Part shown: positions 17,936 to 25,675 of the stretch, in pieces
Layout: each line of letters opens with the position of its first letter
Position numbering within the stretch: position 1 is the stretch's first letter
Assembly (NCBI GenBank): GCA_030065875.1
Contig: JASJCR010000101.1
Location: 1 to 33,791, forward strand
From: Ardenticatenaceae bacterium
GTDB lineage: Bacteria > Chloroflexota > Anaerolineae > Promineifilales > Promineifilaceae
DNA: 33,791 nucleotides
Direction: 5' to 3'
Notes under the pieces: generated by a model
Told to the model about the DNA's origin: nothing
The model's database searches: none
Seen by the model: the letters and a program-made list of their open reading frames with translations, nothing else
Translations under genes and position numbers: made by a program

Positions 17936-18014
17936 CTTTCTGTTTTCTGAGCGGTGATTAAATAAAATGATTGTGTAGGTCACCGTTGGCAGAGGTGACT
18001 TATCTTATGAAGGT

Positions 18015-18212
18015 TTATGCTTCTTCTGACGAGTGCCAGTGTGCAAGCGAGAGAAAAACCGCAATCCCCATTAAAAATACCGCCAACCACAGGACGTTAA
18101 AGGGGCGATGAAATACTTCATCTTCAGAACCGGTGGCTGCCAGGAGCGGAGATGCGGTTACTGCTAGATAAAGTACCAGTCCAAAAATGAATGTAAAGGT
18201 TTTACGTATCAC
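18015..18212 (-). CDS. Small two-helix membrane protein
   Basis: The 65-residue protein starts with GTG, supported by AGAGGAG six bases upstream. It has a basic start (IRKTF), a hydrophobic segment ending in ASPLLAATGS that could be a cleavable signal, a short polar loop, a second helix (NVLWLAVFLMGIAVFLSLAHW) and a charged end. It has its own terminator. No family was recognised. The small size, strong ribosome binding site and dedicated terminator support a real gene. It lies next to the membrane-bound oxidoreductase gene, so an accessory subunit is possible but speculative. Confidence 0.7.
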   Translation of the reverse strand: MIRKTFTFIFGLVLYLAVTASPLLAATGSEDEVFHRPFNVLWLAVFLMGIAVFLSLAHWHSSEEA

Positions 18213-18341
18213 GATTGCTCCTCTAGTTGTTTTGTTAGCTGCGTTAAAAAGACGTGAATAAAGCCATTATAAAGTAGTTTACACAGCAAAACAGGGAAAA
18301 TGGTACTTATATCCCCCGGTCCTGGGACAAAAGTCCTCCCA

Positions 18342-18401
18342 CAGACCAGAGACCAGAGAAAAGTTGATTTACCCCGTCTCTGGTCTCGCGTCTCCTATCT
18401 C
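18342..18401. repeat. Second inverted heptamer locus ([CG]AGACNN)
   Basis: On the plus strand CAGACCA, GAGACCA and a degenerate GAGAAAA occur in phase at 18342-18362. After an 11-base spacer four heptamers in phase read GAGACGG, GAGACCA, GAGACGC and GAGATAG on the minus strand (18374-18401). The arms can pair as AGACCAGAGA with TCTCTGGTCT. Unit length, core and convergent layout match the arrays at 1-227. It lies between the divergent genes at 18212 and 18489. Confidence 0.8.
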
Positions 18402-18488
18402 TTCTCTTTTTCTTGCCTTTGGGCCTTAAAAAGGCTAAAATTTAGCACAAATTTTCTAATACCAATCGCCACCACACAGGACCAATAT

Positions 18489-19097
18489 ATGCTTGGCAGA
18501 AGTCACGCCATTTTAGGAATCGCCGCTACGGCCGTGACCCTAACCTGGAACGGAACCAATATCATTGAAAACACCACCGTTTTTATGACCGCCCTCACTG
18601 TCGGTACAGTTGCTGCTCTTCTTCCCGATATCGACACGGCCGACACTTACCTGCGCAAATCGCTGCGAGTTGGCGGCCGGCAGACAACAAAAGAGCTGCG
18701 CCAGTGGCGAAAATTGGGCTTAATCCAGCTCATTTCCGCCCTTATTCGCTGGATATTGGCTCGCCTCCTCAATATCGTGGACAAATTCCTTCCCCATCGT
18801 GGACCAACTCACTATGGGGTAACCGCCGTTCTCCTAACCGCTCTTGTGTATTGGGCAACCGTGGCCAACGGCTGGCCGTGGGAGATTTGGGTGGCCTTTG
18901 GCGCGGGGTATTTTTCACACCTGTTGGGTGATGGGGTTACCAAAACCGGCGTGCGCCTTTTTGCGCCGATTTATCCCAAATTTGTTCGATTTCTTCCCAA
19001 ACCAATTTGTATCGTCACCGGCACCATCACAGAACCATTTATGCTGACCGGGTTAATAATTGTCATGGTGGTGTCGCTGTTTATCTATGCGGCATAA
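18489..19097 (+). CDS. YdjM-like (DUF457) membrane-bound metal-dependent hydrolase family protein
   Basis: I place the start at the ATG at 18489, not at 18300, because an AGGA site precedes it, the family N-terminus MLGRSHAILG begins there, and the upstream frame runs through the heptamer hairpin. The 202-residue protein has several membrane helices and the family motifs: an early His (SHAILG), LLPDIDTADTYL, HRGPTHY at about residue 105, and HLLGDGVTKTGVRLFAP. These His/Asp positions define the DUF457 family, annotated as putative membrane-bound metal-dependent hydrolases; E. coli YdjM is in the LexA regulon. The actual reaction is unknown for the family. Confidence 0.88.
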   Translation: MLGRSHAILGIAATAVTLTWNGTNIIENTTVFMTALTVGTVAALLPDIDTADTYLRKSLRVGGRQTTKELRQWRKLGLIQLISALIRWILARLLNIVDKFLPHRGPTHYGVTAVLLTALVYWATVANGWPWEIWVAFGAGYFSHLLGDGVTKTGVRLFAPIYPKFVRFLPKPICIVTGTITEPFMLTGLIIVMVVSLFIYAA

Positions 19098-19249
19098 TGA
19101 AAAAGGGAAAGATATAAGCAGTGGTGGCAATCTAAAAGAATCCCACTTTCACGTAAATGACGAAGTGACATCAGTGTTAATAAAAGATCCGATTTCAGTC
19201 TCTTTGACGTATTCATCGGAAAAAAAAGATAGTAACTTGAGTTTATATT

Positions 19250-19421
19250 AGGTTCTGTTGACATTTGATTCGATTTAATGATCCATTCTCCGTTATGTGA
19301 TATTTTCTACAGCCGCCGATTAAAACCGACGGCTAAAGGGTAGGTTTACCATCAGGTAAACCCCTTTAGCCCCGCATTTTAATGCGGGGGTGAAGAAATA
19401 TCCCAAATCTCAACACAACCT
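19250..19421. mobile_element. MITE-like repeat element A with inverted ends
   Basis: The ends GGTTCTGTTGACATTTG and CAAATCTCAACACAACC are inverted repeats with two mismatches. A TA dinucleotide flanks both sides, as expected for target duplication by IS630/Tc1-type transposases. The interior is highly structured: CCCCGCATT-TT-AATGCGGGG (19370-19389), GGTTTACC-ATCA-GGTAAACC (19343-19362), and outer arms GGCTAAAGGG/CCCCTTTAGCC. No coding region is present. The right end plus flanking TA forms the TAG stop codon of the glycosyltransferase gene. A related copy lies near 24597-24718. Together with 19098-19249, where I see nothing, it fills this 322-base gene-free stretch. Confidence 0.7.
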
Positions 19422-21312
19422 ATTTTGTACGATCAACTTTTAGCTGAAGTAATTCCCAGGCATCGGTCGTGTCAATTCCATTAGAAAATTTGAGTCGGTT
19501 TCCCGGATCGTTGAGAGGGTACAAGCCTACCAGCACCCGATATGCGCCAGGCGGTAAATCAAGCGGCAAAAGAACGCCGTGGGGATCGCGGATCGATTCT
19601 CCGATTTCCCAACCGCTTGTCGGCCGGGTGTTGGCCATTGGCTCGCTGTCACGCTGGGCCACAACCGCACCGCTTTCGTCCATCACGTGCAGAAAAACCT
19701 TGTACCGCTCACCTATCGATTCGGTTGCCTGCCAATTTAAGACAATTTGCAAAACATCCCCCGGCTGCGGATCACCGCTGGAAAACGCGGCCGACTGCAG
19801 CACAATTCCGCTCTCACTCTCTATGTTATACGGCTGCGGTTCACCCAAATTTTCTGCCGCCGGCAAAGCATACATCACGTATCGCAAATCTCCTCGAAAC
19901 TCATCGACCACCTTAAATCCCTGCTCGTCCAGCCACCGCTCAGTCACTCCCTGGGGATCAAAGCCACGCTCCCCCCAAAAAACCGCATAGAGGCGTTCAT
20001 GCTCAGCGGCGATTTTGCTTAGCTCCGCCTTCTGCACCTCCTCTTCCATGACAAACCTGGGGAATGGGTACACCTCGGCCGGCCCTTTGTAATAGTAGGT
20101 AAACACCTCCCACTGGTTTGGAGCATTTAAGACCACGGCCGCGTTGGGATGATCTTCGGCCGTGATTTGAGCGGCCAGCGCCCGATAATCATCCCGATAA
20201 GTAGAAGGGTCGAAGTAGAGTCGATTGAGGGCAAACAGCGACGGCAGCAGCGCCGCAGTGAAAATCGCCCCAACAGGGATGACGGCGGTTCCAAACGACG
20301 CCCGATGGCCGATCCCCACCAATCCGGCCGCCATCAACAGGTGCAGCCCCGGCACAACGGTTGTTAAAAACTTGAGGTAGTTATTGGTTGTCGCTCCAAC
20401 CAAAAACATCAACCCGGCCGGAACGGTAATCCACAGCAGCAGTGGAATCGCTACACGAATCCTCTTTGGGATGGTCAGGCGACTCGTGGGTGGCCACACT
20501 GCACCGATCAACAACAAACAAAGCGGGAGTATAGCCCATCCAATTTCAAGGTGTCCCGTCGGGCCTATGATGTACCATTCGAAGACGCGGGTTATAAAAT
20601 CGGGCAGCGACCCCGGTTCGGCCGCGCGACCGGATGCGCCCAAGAAAATCGGCAGCCAGGGAACATATAGCAGACCGACGGCGGCCATCATCCCGCCCCA
20701 CAATAGAAGCTGCCGCCGCACGGCACTCGCACCCTCCCCCCAGATCCAGATCACGACCCACAATGAATGAACCACCAGCACGGCGGGAAATGCGTAATGA
20801 GTATACAAACCGGCCGCAGCCACCAAAACATACCCGGCCAGCCATCCCCCGCTTCTCTGATCCTTGCCCCATCCTCGCAGAAGCAGAACGGTCAGCAGCA
20901 CCGCCCATAAGGCGTGCAGGGCATACATCCGCGCTTCCTGACTGTAATAAATTAGCGGTGGAGATAGGGCTACAAATATCCCGGCCAGCAAAGCGGTCGG
21001 CCGGTCATACCACAAACGACCGATGGTGATCACCGTAGCCACAATCAAGACCCCGGCAAATCCGGAAAAAGAACGCAGGCTAAACTCCGAATCCCCGGTG
21101 AACTGCCGCCAACCGCTGATTAGCAGGTAATAAAGCGGGGGATGCACATCGCTGGCCGTCCCCTCGATTATGAGCGGGATCGACCGCTCGGAAAGGCGGG
21201 CGGTATTCCCTTCATCGTTCCAAAAAGATTGATGATCAAGCCGGTAAAAGCGCACGCCGGCCGCCAGCAGCAGCACCACGAGCACACCCACCCGAAAGGT
21301 GCGCAGGCTCAC
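19420..21312 (-). CDS. GT39/ArnT-type membrane glycosyltransferase
   Basis: The start is a GTG at 21312 that overlaps the TGA of the upstream glycosidase (GTGA) with GGAGG five bases before it; a longer frame to 21423 exists but lies inside that gene. The 630-residue protein has an N-terminal helix, a catalytic-loop motif WNDEGNTA (D33-E34), the DVHPPLYYLL segment typical of the PMT/GT39 family, about ten more membrane helices to about residue 400, and a soluble C-terminal part with a beta-sandwich at about 500-625. Such enzymes transfer sugars from polyprenyl-phosphate donors outside the membrane. The acceptor is unknown. The stop codon is formed at the junction with repeat element A. Confidence 0.85.
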   Translation of the reverse strand: MSLRTFRVGVLVVLLLAAGVRFYRLDHQSFWNDEGNTARLSERSIPLIIEGTASDVHPPLYYLLISGWRQFTGDSEFSLRSFSGFAGVLIVATVITIGRLWYDRPTALLAGIFVALSPPLIYYSQEARMYALHALWAVLLTVLLLRGWGKDQRSGGWLAGYVLVAAAGLYTHYAFPAVLVVHSLWVVIWIWGEGASAVRRQLLLWGGMMAAVGLLYVPWLPIFLGASGRAAEPGSLPDFITRVFEWYIIGPTGHLEIGWAILPLCLLLIGAVWPPTSRLTIPKRIRVAIPLLLWITVPAGLMFLVGATTNNYLKFLTTVVPGLHLLMAAGLVGIGHRASFGTAVIPVGAIFTAALLPSLFALNRLYFDPSTYRDDYRALAAQITAEDHPNAAVVLNAPNQWEVFTYYYKGPAEVYPFPRFVMEEEVQKAELSKIAAEHERLYAVFWGERGFDPQGVTERWLDEQGFKVVDEFRGDLRYVMYALPAAENLGEPQPYNIESESGIVLQSAAFSSGDPQPGDVLQIVLNWQATESIGERYKVFLHVMDESGAVVAQRDSEPMANTRPTSGWEIGESIRDPHGVLLPLDLPPGAYRVLVGLYPLNDPGNRLKFSNGIDTTDAWELLQLKVDRTK

Positions 21313-22667
21313 CGGTCCTCCGGCCGTTGACCGATCCACAAACCGGTCAAGACATACCAAAACAAATATCCCGCTCCGCTCAAGACCAGCCAGTGGCGCA
21401 CCGCCTGCCAGCCGTACCACCACGAGGGACGTGGCTCAAAGGCGGCTCCTTCCGTGAGGTAATCTTGCACCATCTCGTAAGCAGGCATGGGGGTGAAATC
21501 CGGTTCAACCAACCGAAAATAATAAAACGGCTGATCGATTTCGCTGTCGGACGGCCGCTTATAAAACCAATAGCCGCCTACCTCCACCCAAGGCCAATCC
21601 GCCTGCAGCCGCTGATACGCCTCTACCGCATATCGCCCCTGCTGCTCGAGGTTTACCTGACCAAATGCCGGGGGCAGATCGTCCGGCACGGTGTTCCATC
21701 CCAGTTCGGTAATCCAAATCGGCTTATGACTATCCCCGTTGACGACCATGACGTCGCGCAAAAACAGATGATGCGGATAGTTGATCACGGTCGGCCGCAG
21801 GCGATAATCTTGGGCGCCTGAGAATAGCCCGTAACCTTGGGCTGCCAAAATATCAAAACACGCCCCTCCACCGGCATCATAAAGGCGCTGGAGATAAACG
21901 AGGTTGTTGAGATCACGATAATTCAGGGCGATGGTCGGGGAAACGGCCGGAGCCACAACAAGCGCCTGCGGATCAATCGCCTTGATGCGCGCATATCCCT
22001 CACATAAAAACGGCACAAAATCTTCCGGGCTAACCGTTTGTTCTCCCCACTCCGGGTAAATATTCGGTTCGTTCCAAAGCTGATAAAAACGGATTCGCCC
22101 CTGATATCGATTGGCGACGGCCGCCACGTAATCTCCATAGTCGCTGACGCGATCCGGCGGGCCAAAGTAGCCGCTTTCTTCCGGGGGCAGCGCTCGGCTC
22201 CAGGCCGGTGGATGATCGAGACGGGCCAGGATTTCAAGACCCTGCTGCTCGGCCAAATCGACAATATTATCGTACTTGAGCCAGGCAGAAATACAGCCGA
22301 TTTCCGGATTGCGGCAATCCTCAAAATCATTTTTGCCCTGGATTTCAATATCGGACCAGGTAAACTGCTGGCGAATCATCCCAAACCCGGCCGCTTCGAT
22401 CTCCTGCAGGCTGCGCAGCCGCTTTTCCGGCTCAACCTCTAACTCCAGAAAGGTATTGATGGCAAAGGGAGACACGTCGTGGGTCTCCACGGCGGAGGGA
22501 GCCAGCTGTAAAGGGGGTCGCACGGAGGTATAAATCCATTGGCCAAAGCCGCGAATCTGAGCCAGAAGGCTTTCTTCGCCGGTCACCCCATACAAAGAAG
22601 ACGCCGGGGGCAGTACCCCAACGGCAAGCAACAGCAGGGCCAAGAGGGCCAATCGATTTCGCCACAT
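21309..22667 (-). CDS. Membrane-anchored clan-A glycoside hydrolase-like protein
   Basis: An N-terminal signal/anchor (about 5-20) is followed by a TIM-barrel domain with the clan GH-A signature: general acid/base E200 in LWNEPN at the end of strand four and nucleophile E321 in WITELGW at the end of strand seven. A C-terminal membrane helix lies at about 423-443, so the enzyme is probably tethered by both ends on the outer face. The family is close to GH39/GH5-type enzymes, but the substrate cannot be told. It overlaps the downstream glycosyltransferase, indicating joint use in exopolysaccharide or glycan turnover. A TATAAT box ends 8 bases before the ATG, and there is no ribosome binding site, so the transcript may be leaderless. 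Confidence 0.85.
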   Translation of the reverse strand: MWRNRLALLALLLLAVGVLPPASSLYGVTGEESLLAQIRGFGQWIYTSVRPPLQLAPSAVETHDVSPFAINTFLELEVEPEKRLRSLQEIEAAGFGMIRQQFTWSDIEIQGKNDFEDCRNPEIGCISAWLKYDNIVDLAEQQGLEILARLDHPPAWSRALPPEESGYFGPPDRVSDYGDYVAAVANRYQGRIRFYQLWNEPNIYPEWGEQTVSPEDFVPFLCEGYARIKAIDPQALVVAPAVSPTIALNYRDLNNLVYLQRLYDAGGGACFDILAAQGYGLFSGAQDYRLRPTVINYPHHLFLRDVMVVNGDSHKPIWITELGWNTVPDDLPPAFGQVNLEQQGRYAVEAYQRLQADWPWVEVGGYWFYKRPSDSEIDQPFYYFRLVEPDFTPMPAYEMVQDYLTEGAAFEPRPSWWYGWQAVRHWLVLSGAGYLFWYVLTGLWIGQRPEDR

Positions 22668-22675
22668 GGTGTCCG

Positions 22676-22681
22676 ATTATA
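22676..22681 (-). promoter_or_regulatory. -10 box implying a leaderless transcript
   Basis: A perfect TATAAT on the minus strand ends 8 bases before the ATG of the glycosidase. With normal spacing the transcript would start within one to three bases of the ATG. No convincing -35 box was found. Confidence 0.5.
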
Positions 22682-22778
22682 GCGATTAAACGGCGGCCTG
22701 TGCAGGTCCTTACCATCTACCAAGAAATTAGGCGAAATTATTGCGCCTTAGATGTTGAAAATCATCACTTGGGTGGGG

Positions 22779-22784
22779 TTGACA
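22779..22784 (+). promoter_or_regulatory. -35 box upstream of the small membrane protein
   Basis: TTGACA lies 58 bases before the ATG at 22843. At 17 bases downstream the hexamer is a poor TAGCCT that lies inside the palindrome at 22794-22811. Confidence 0.4.
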
Positions 22785-22793
22785 GGGTCGGTA

Positions 22794-22811
22794 ATTTAGG
22801 TTAGCCTAAAT
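22794..22811. promoter_or_regulatory. DtxR/IdeR-like palindromic operator
   Basis: ATTTAGG-TTAG-CCTAAAT is a perfect inverted repeat. Its inner 14 bases, TTAGGTTAGCCTAA (22796-22809), equal the first 14 positions of the iron-box consensus of DtxR/IdeR regulators; the right-hand 5 positions fit less well. It covers the expected -10 position, where a repressor would block transcription of the gene at 22843. No metal regulator is in the window. Confidence 0.5.
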
Positions 22812-22842
22812 ATAAATTTAGCTTGATCAAAGTGAGGGCATT

Positions 22843-23343
22843 ATGATTCCCTGGAACCCATTTTTAATCGATCTGACCATCATGATCGTCTTATTCACCG
22901 CGTTTGTACTCGGCACCTTGCTCTGGAAACCGCGAATCTGGCTGCACGACTTCCCGGCCGATATTCAGGCCCTGGCCCCACCCAAAACCGCCGACGAGAA
23001 GCGGTTGACCGCCCTGCTGGGTATCTTTTTTATCGCCCTGTTTTTTGGTCTGCCGCTGCTGCTGGCCTGGGATTTAAAAAGCGTCCTGGGAGCAAACTTC
23101 AGCTTCTTGACCGCCTGGCTGTATGGCTACGCGATATTTTTAGGTGTGAACGTGTGGGACCTGATCGTGTTGGATTGGGTGGGATTATCGCTGGTTGATC
23201 CGCAAAATCCACCTATTCCCGGCACAGCCGGAGCCAAAGGGTATCGGGATTATGCGTTTCACTTTTACGCCTTCTTAAAAGGATGTGGTATCGGGCTCGT
23301 CTTTGCCGCGTTTTTTGCGGCCGTTATTACCTATATAAGCTGA
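22843..23343 (+). CDS. Four-helix membrane protein, possibly metal-regulated
   Basis: The 166-residue protein has about four hydrophobic segments (10-28, 57-80, 88-108 and 143-165), a short polar loop with HDFPADIQALAPP after the first helix, and a Pro/Gly-rich loop before the last helix. GTGAGG precedes the ATG. No family was recognised with confidence. Its upstream region has a TTGACA box and a palindrome resembling an iron-regulator box, so expression in response to iron or manganese is plausible. It is convergent with the aminotransferase gene. Confidence 0.75.
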   Translation: MIPWNPFLIDLTIMIVLFTAFVLGTLLWKPRIWLHDFPADIQALAPPKTADEKRLTALLGIFFIALFFGLPLLLAWDLKSVLGANFSFLTAWLYGYAIFLGVNVWDLIVLDWVGLSLVDPQNPPIPGTAGAKGYRDYAFHFYAFLKGCGIGLVFAAFFAAVITYIS

Positions 23344-23420
23344 CCGTGACAAACATTTATTGACGGGTGATCCCAAGGTGTCGGGCCGCAGCATGCCGCT
23401 GCCGGTTGATGCCCTTCATG

Positions 23421-24353
23421 TCACCGCAGCGATTGTTTCACCCGCTGAACAGCCAGCCGTTTCTCCTCTTCATACAGCTCGGACAAACGACGCGTCAGCG
23501 GCCCAAAATTTCCCTGGCCGATTTGACGGCCGTCGATATGGGTAACCGGTGTCAAACCGCCAAAAGTCCCGGTGACAAACGCCTCATCCGCTCCATAGAC
23601 GTCAAACAAAGAGAAATTTTTCTGGAAACAGGAAATCTCGTGTTGGCGGCACACCTCGATCACCTTGCCGCGCGTGATCCCGTTCATGCAGTATTGACCG
23701 GTTGAGGTCCAAACTTCGCCGTTTTTCACTATAAAGAAGTTGGTGGCGTTGCAGGTGGCCACAAAGCCGTGAATATCGAGCATCAGCGCTTCATCCGCTC
23801 CCGCCTCGAGCGCCTGGACAAGCGCCATGACCTCGTGCAGCTTGCTGTGACAGTTGAGGCGCGGATCGAGATAGTCGGGCGAGCCGCGCCGAATCGTGCT
23901 GGTAAACAGGGTAATCCCCTTCTCCTTGCTTGCCATATCGGCCTTTTTATATTCGGGGATTATCACCAGGTTCGGACCGCTGATCGTCAGGCGCGGGTCT
24001 TGAGAAGGGGTTTTTTTGATACCGCGGGTGATCATGAAGCGCACATGGGCCCCATCATTCATGCCGTTAGCGTGCAAGGTTTCCCAAATTGTGGCGGTCA
24101 GCTCCTCGCGAGTCATTTTGAGATCCATGCCCACCGTGGCCGCGGCCGTCCACAAGCGATCTAAATGTTCATCCAAAAACAGCAGCACACCGTCCTGCAG
24201 CCGCACCGCCTCCCAAATTCCGTCTCCGACGAGATAACCACTGTCAAAAACCGAAATCTTCGCCTCGTCTCGCAAAAACAGGTCTCCATTGACGTATATT
24301 AAAACCGATGCGTTGCGCGGATCCTCTACTGCGTTGTGTGTGCCGTGAACCAT
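23421..24353 (-). CDS. Class IV aminotransferase (branched-chain/D-amino acid type)
   Basis: The 310-residue protein is a full-length PLP fold type IV enzyme: VYVNG-like start (LIYVNGDLFLRDEAKISVFDSGYLVGDGIWEAVRL in pieces), the PLP lysine K171 in NCHSKLHEV, a conserved arginine region before it, and NGITRGKVIEVC near residue 225. In most members the segment at 196-207 reads GFVxExxxxNxF, where Glu contacts the PLP ring nitrogen; here it is GFVATCNATNFF with Thr200 in that position, so the reaction may not be ordinary branched-chain transamination. AAGGAA precedes the ATG. The gene stands alone with no pathway neighbours; substrate is not assigned. Confidence 0.88.
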   Translation of the reverse strand: MVHGTHNAVEDPRNASVLIYVNGDLFLRDEAKISVFDSGYLVGDGIWEAVRLQDGVLLFLDEHLDRLWTAAATVGMDLKMTREELTATIWETLHANGMNDGAHVRFMITRGIKKTPSQDPRLTISGPNLVIIPEYKKADMASKEKGITLFTSTIRRGSPDYLDPRLNCHSKLHEVMALVQALEAGADEALMLDIHGFVATCNATNFFIVKNGEVWTSTGQYCMNGITRGKVIEVCRQHEISCFQKNFSLFDVYGADEAFVTGTFGGLTPVTHIDGRQIGQGNFGPLTRRLSELYEEEKRLAVQRVKQSLR

Positions 24354-24596
24354 TTCTATTCCTTCTTATTCAGTTGATTTCAGCATATTTTATAGAAATA
24401 AGCCGCGGATGGCCCAAATTTTCCGGATGAAAGAGAAAAATCGGTGATCATCCGTGTTAATCTGTGGCTATATTTAAAAACTTTTTTTCCAATCTTCCTA
24501 ACAGGTATAATCATATCATTGCCTGACTTCAGGTTTGATACTCAATTAAAAAATGCATGTTCATCTGTAGCTTAAATCAAGAAAATCTTTCGTATC
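24354..24596. other. Gene-free stretch with a short 10-bp periodic repeat
   Basis: No credible gene is seen here. At 24440-24471 three units follow the pattern ATC-x-GTG-xxx (ATCGGTGATC, ATCCGTGTTA, ATCTGTGGCT). The rest is AT-rich. The gene-free stretch continues with repeat element B up to the methyltransferase gene at 24761. Confidence 0.5.
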
Positions 24597-24718
24597 GGTT
24601 GACATTTGATTCAACATATGGATACCCGCTTTCGCGGGAATGACGCTGTGATATGAGTGTTTATTTATCAAACTCAATAATGCGGGGTTGAAGAAATGCC
24701 CCAAATGTCAACACAATC
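24597..24718. mobile_element. MITE-like repeat element B
   Basis: GTTGACATTTG at 24598-24608 and CAAATGTCAAC at 24702-24712 are perfect 11-bp inverted ends. The right 45 bases closely match element A at 19250-19421 (AATGCGGGG, then TGAAGAAAT, then CCCAAAT, TCAACACAA). The interior differs: a CCCGC-TTTC-GCGGG hairpin replaces the three hairpins of A. Outer borders are approximate. The element lies 43 bases before the methyltransferase start. Confidence 0.6.
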
Positions 24719-24760
24719 CAATCACACCGGTTAACATTCCGAGCGAATTTTTAAACATTT

Positions 24761-25519
24761 ATGGAACAAATTGATTACACCAGCATCGCCGATTTATACG
24801 ACCTTTTTGTCGCGGCCGACTACGACTTCGACTTTTTTACCGGTGAGTTTGACCTCAGTGGCGCAGCGGTCCTTGAGCTCACCTCCGGCACCGGCCGGCT
24901 GTCGCTTCCCCTTATCGAAAGTGGGGCCGATTTAACCTGCGTGGATCTGTCATCCGGCATGCTCGAGGTGCTCAACGACAAGCTGCGTCAGAAAAATTTG
25001 ACCGCCCGCGTCATCTGTGACGACATCGCCAATTTGACCTTTAGCGCCGAATTTGACCTGGCCATTTTGCCCTTCCAATCATTTATGGAGCTGATTGGAA
25101 AAGAGGTGCAGGAGCAGGTGTTGGGCGTTGTCTATCAGGCCCTCAAACCGGGGGGGAAATTTATCTGCACGATGCACAATCCACCCATTCGCCGGCAGGT
25201 CGTGGACGGCATTTTGCGCGTGGTCGGCCATTTTCCCAAAGATGGGGGAACGCTCATCGTCTCCGGCTTTGAGCAGGGCGGCCGGCCGGTGGTCACCCGT
25301 CATCAGCTGTTTGAGTTTTACAACGGCTCCGGCATCCTGCAGTGGAAGCGGATGCTGCAAATGCGCTTCGAGTTTATCACCAAGGAGCAGTTTCAGGGGA
25401 TGGCCTCCGCGGCCGGGTTTCACGTCGCTGCCCTGTACGGTGATTATCAGCGCCGCTCCTACGCCGAAGCGGAGAGCCCGGTCATGATTTGGGTTTTAGA
25501 GAAGCCCGTACTCCAGTAA
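24761..25519 (+). CDS. Class I SAM-dependent methyltransferase
   Basis: The 252-residue protein has the Rossmann-like methyltransferase fold. Motif I is VLELTSGTGRLSLPL at residues 37-51, the acidic residue that binds the SAM ribose is D62 in CVDLSSGML, and motif II lies in FDLAILPFQSF at about 99-109, followed by ALKPGGKFICTMHNPP. The C-terminal half is beta-rich and probably sets the substrate, which cannot be named. The start is supported by the family N-terminus (SIADLYDLFV) but no ribosome binding site is visible. A repeat element lies just upstream and may affect its expression. Confidence 0.88.
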   Translation: MEQIDYTSIADLYDLFVAADYDFDFFTGEFDLSGAAVLELTSGTGRLSLPLIESGADLTCVDLSSGMLEVLNDKLRQKNLTARVICDDIANLTFSAEFDLAILPFQSFMELIGKEVQEQVLGVVYQALKPGGKFICTMHNPPIRRQVVDGILRVVGHFPKDGGTLIVSGFEQGGRPVVTRHQLFEFYNGSGILQWKRMLQMRFEFITKEQFQGMASAAGFHVAALYGDYQRRSYAEAESPVMIWVLEKPVLQ

Positions 25520-25675
25520 ATAAGCGTTGTCAAAAACCGCAAATTAATTTATATTCCTCCCTAGGGTTTCAGCTCAAGGGAAGCTTACCTGCCTATCAGT
25601 CAAGGTAAACTAACACCTTTCCACCCTCCTTCTCTTCCCTATCTTACACAACCCTCATCTGAAAAGGATGGAACG

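Noticed and set aside
18300..18488. Longer N-terminus of the YdjM-like protein
   Set aside because: It runs through the heptamer hairpin, lacks family similarity, and a good start with ribosome binding site exists at 18489.
20384..21029. Plus-strand frames of about 130 residues
   Set aside because: Arg/Pro-rich antisense shadows of the glycosyltransferase membrane helices.
21313..21423. Longer N-terminus of the glycosyltransferase
   Set aside because: It overlaps the end of the glycosidase in another frame; GTG at 21312 with GGAGG fits better.
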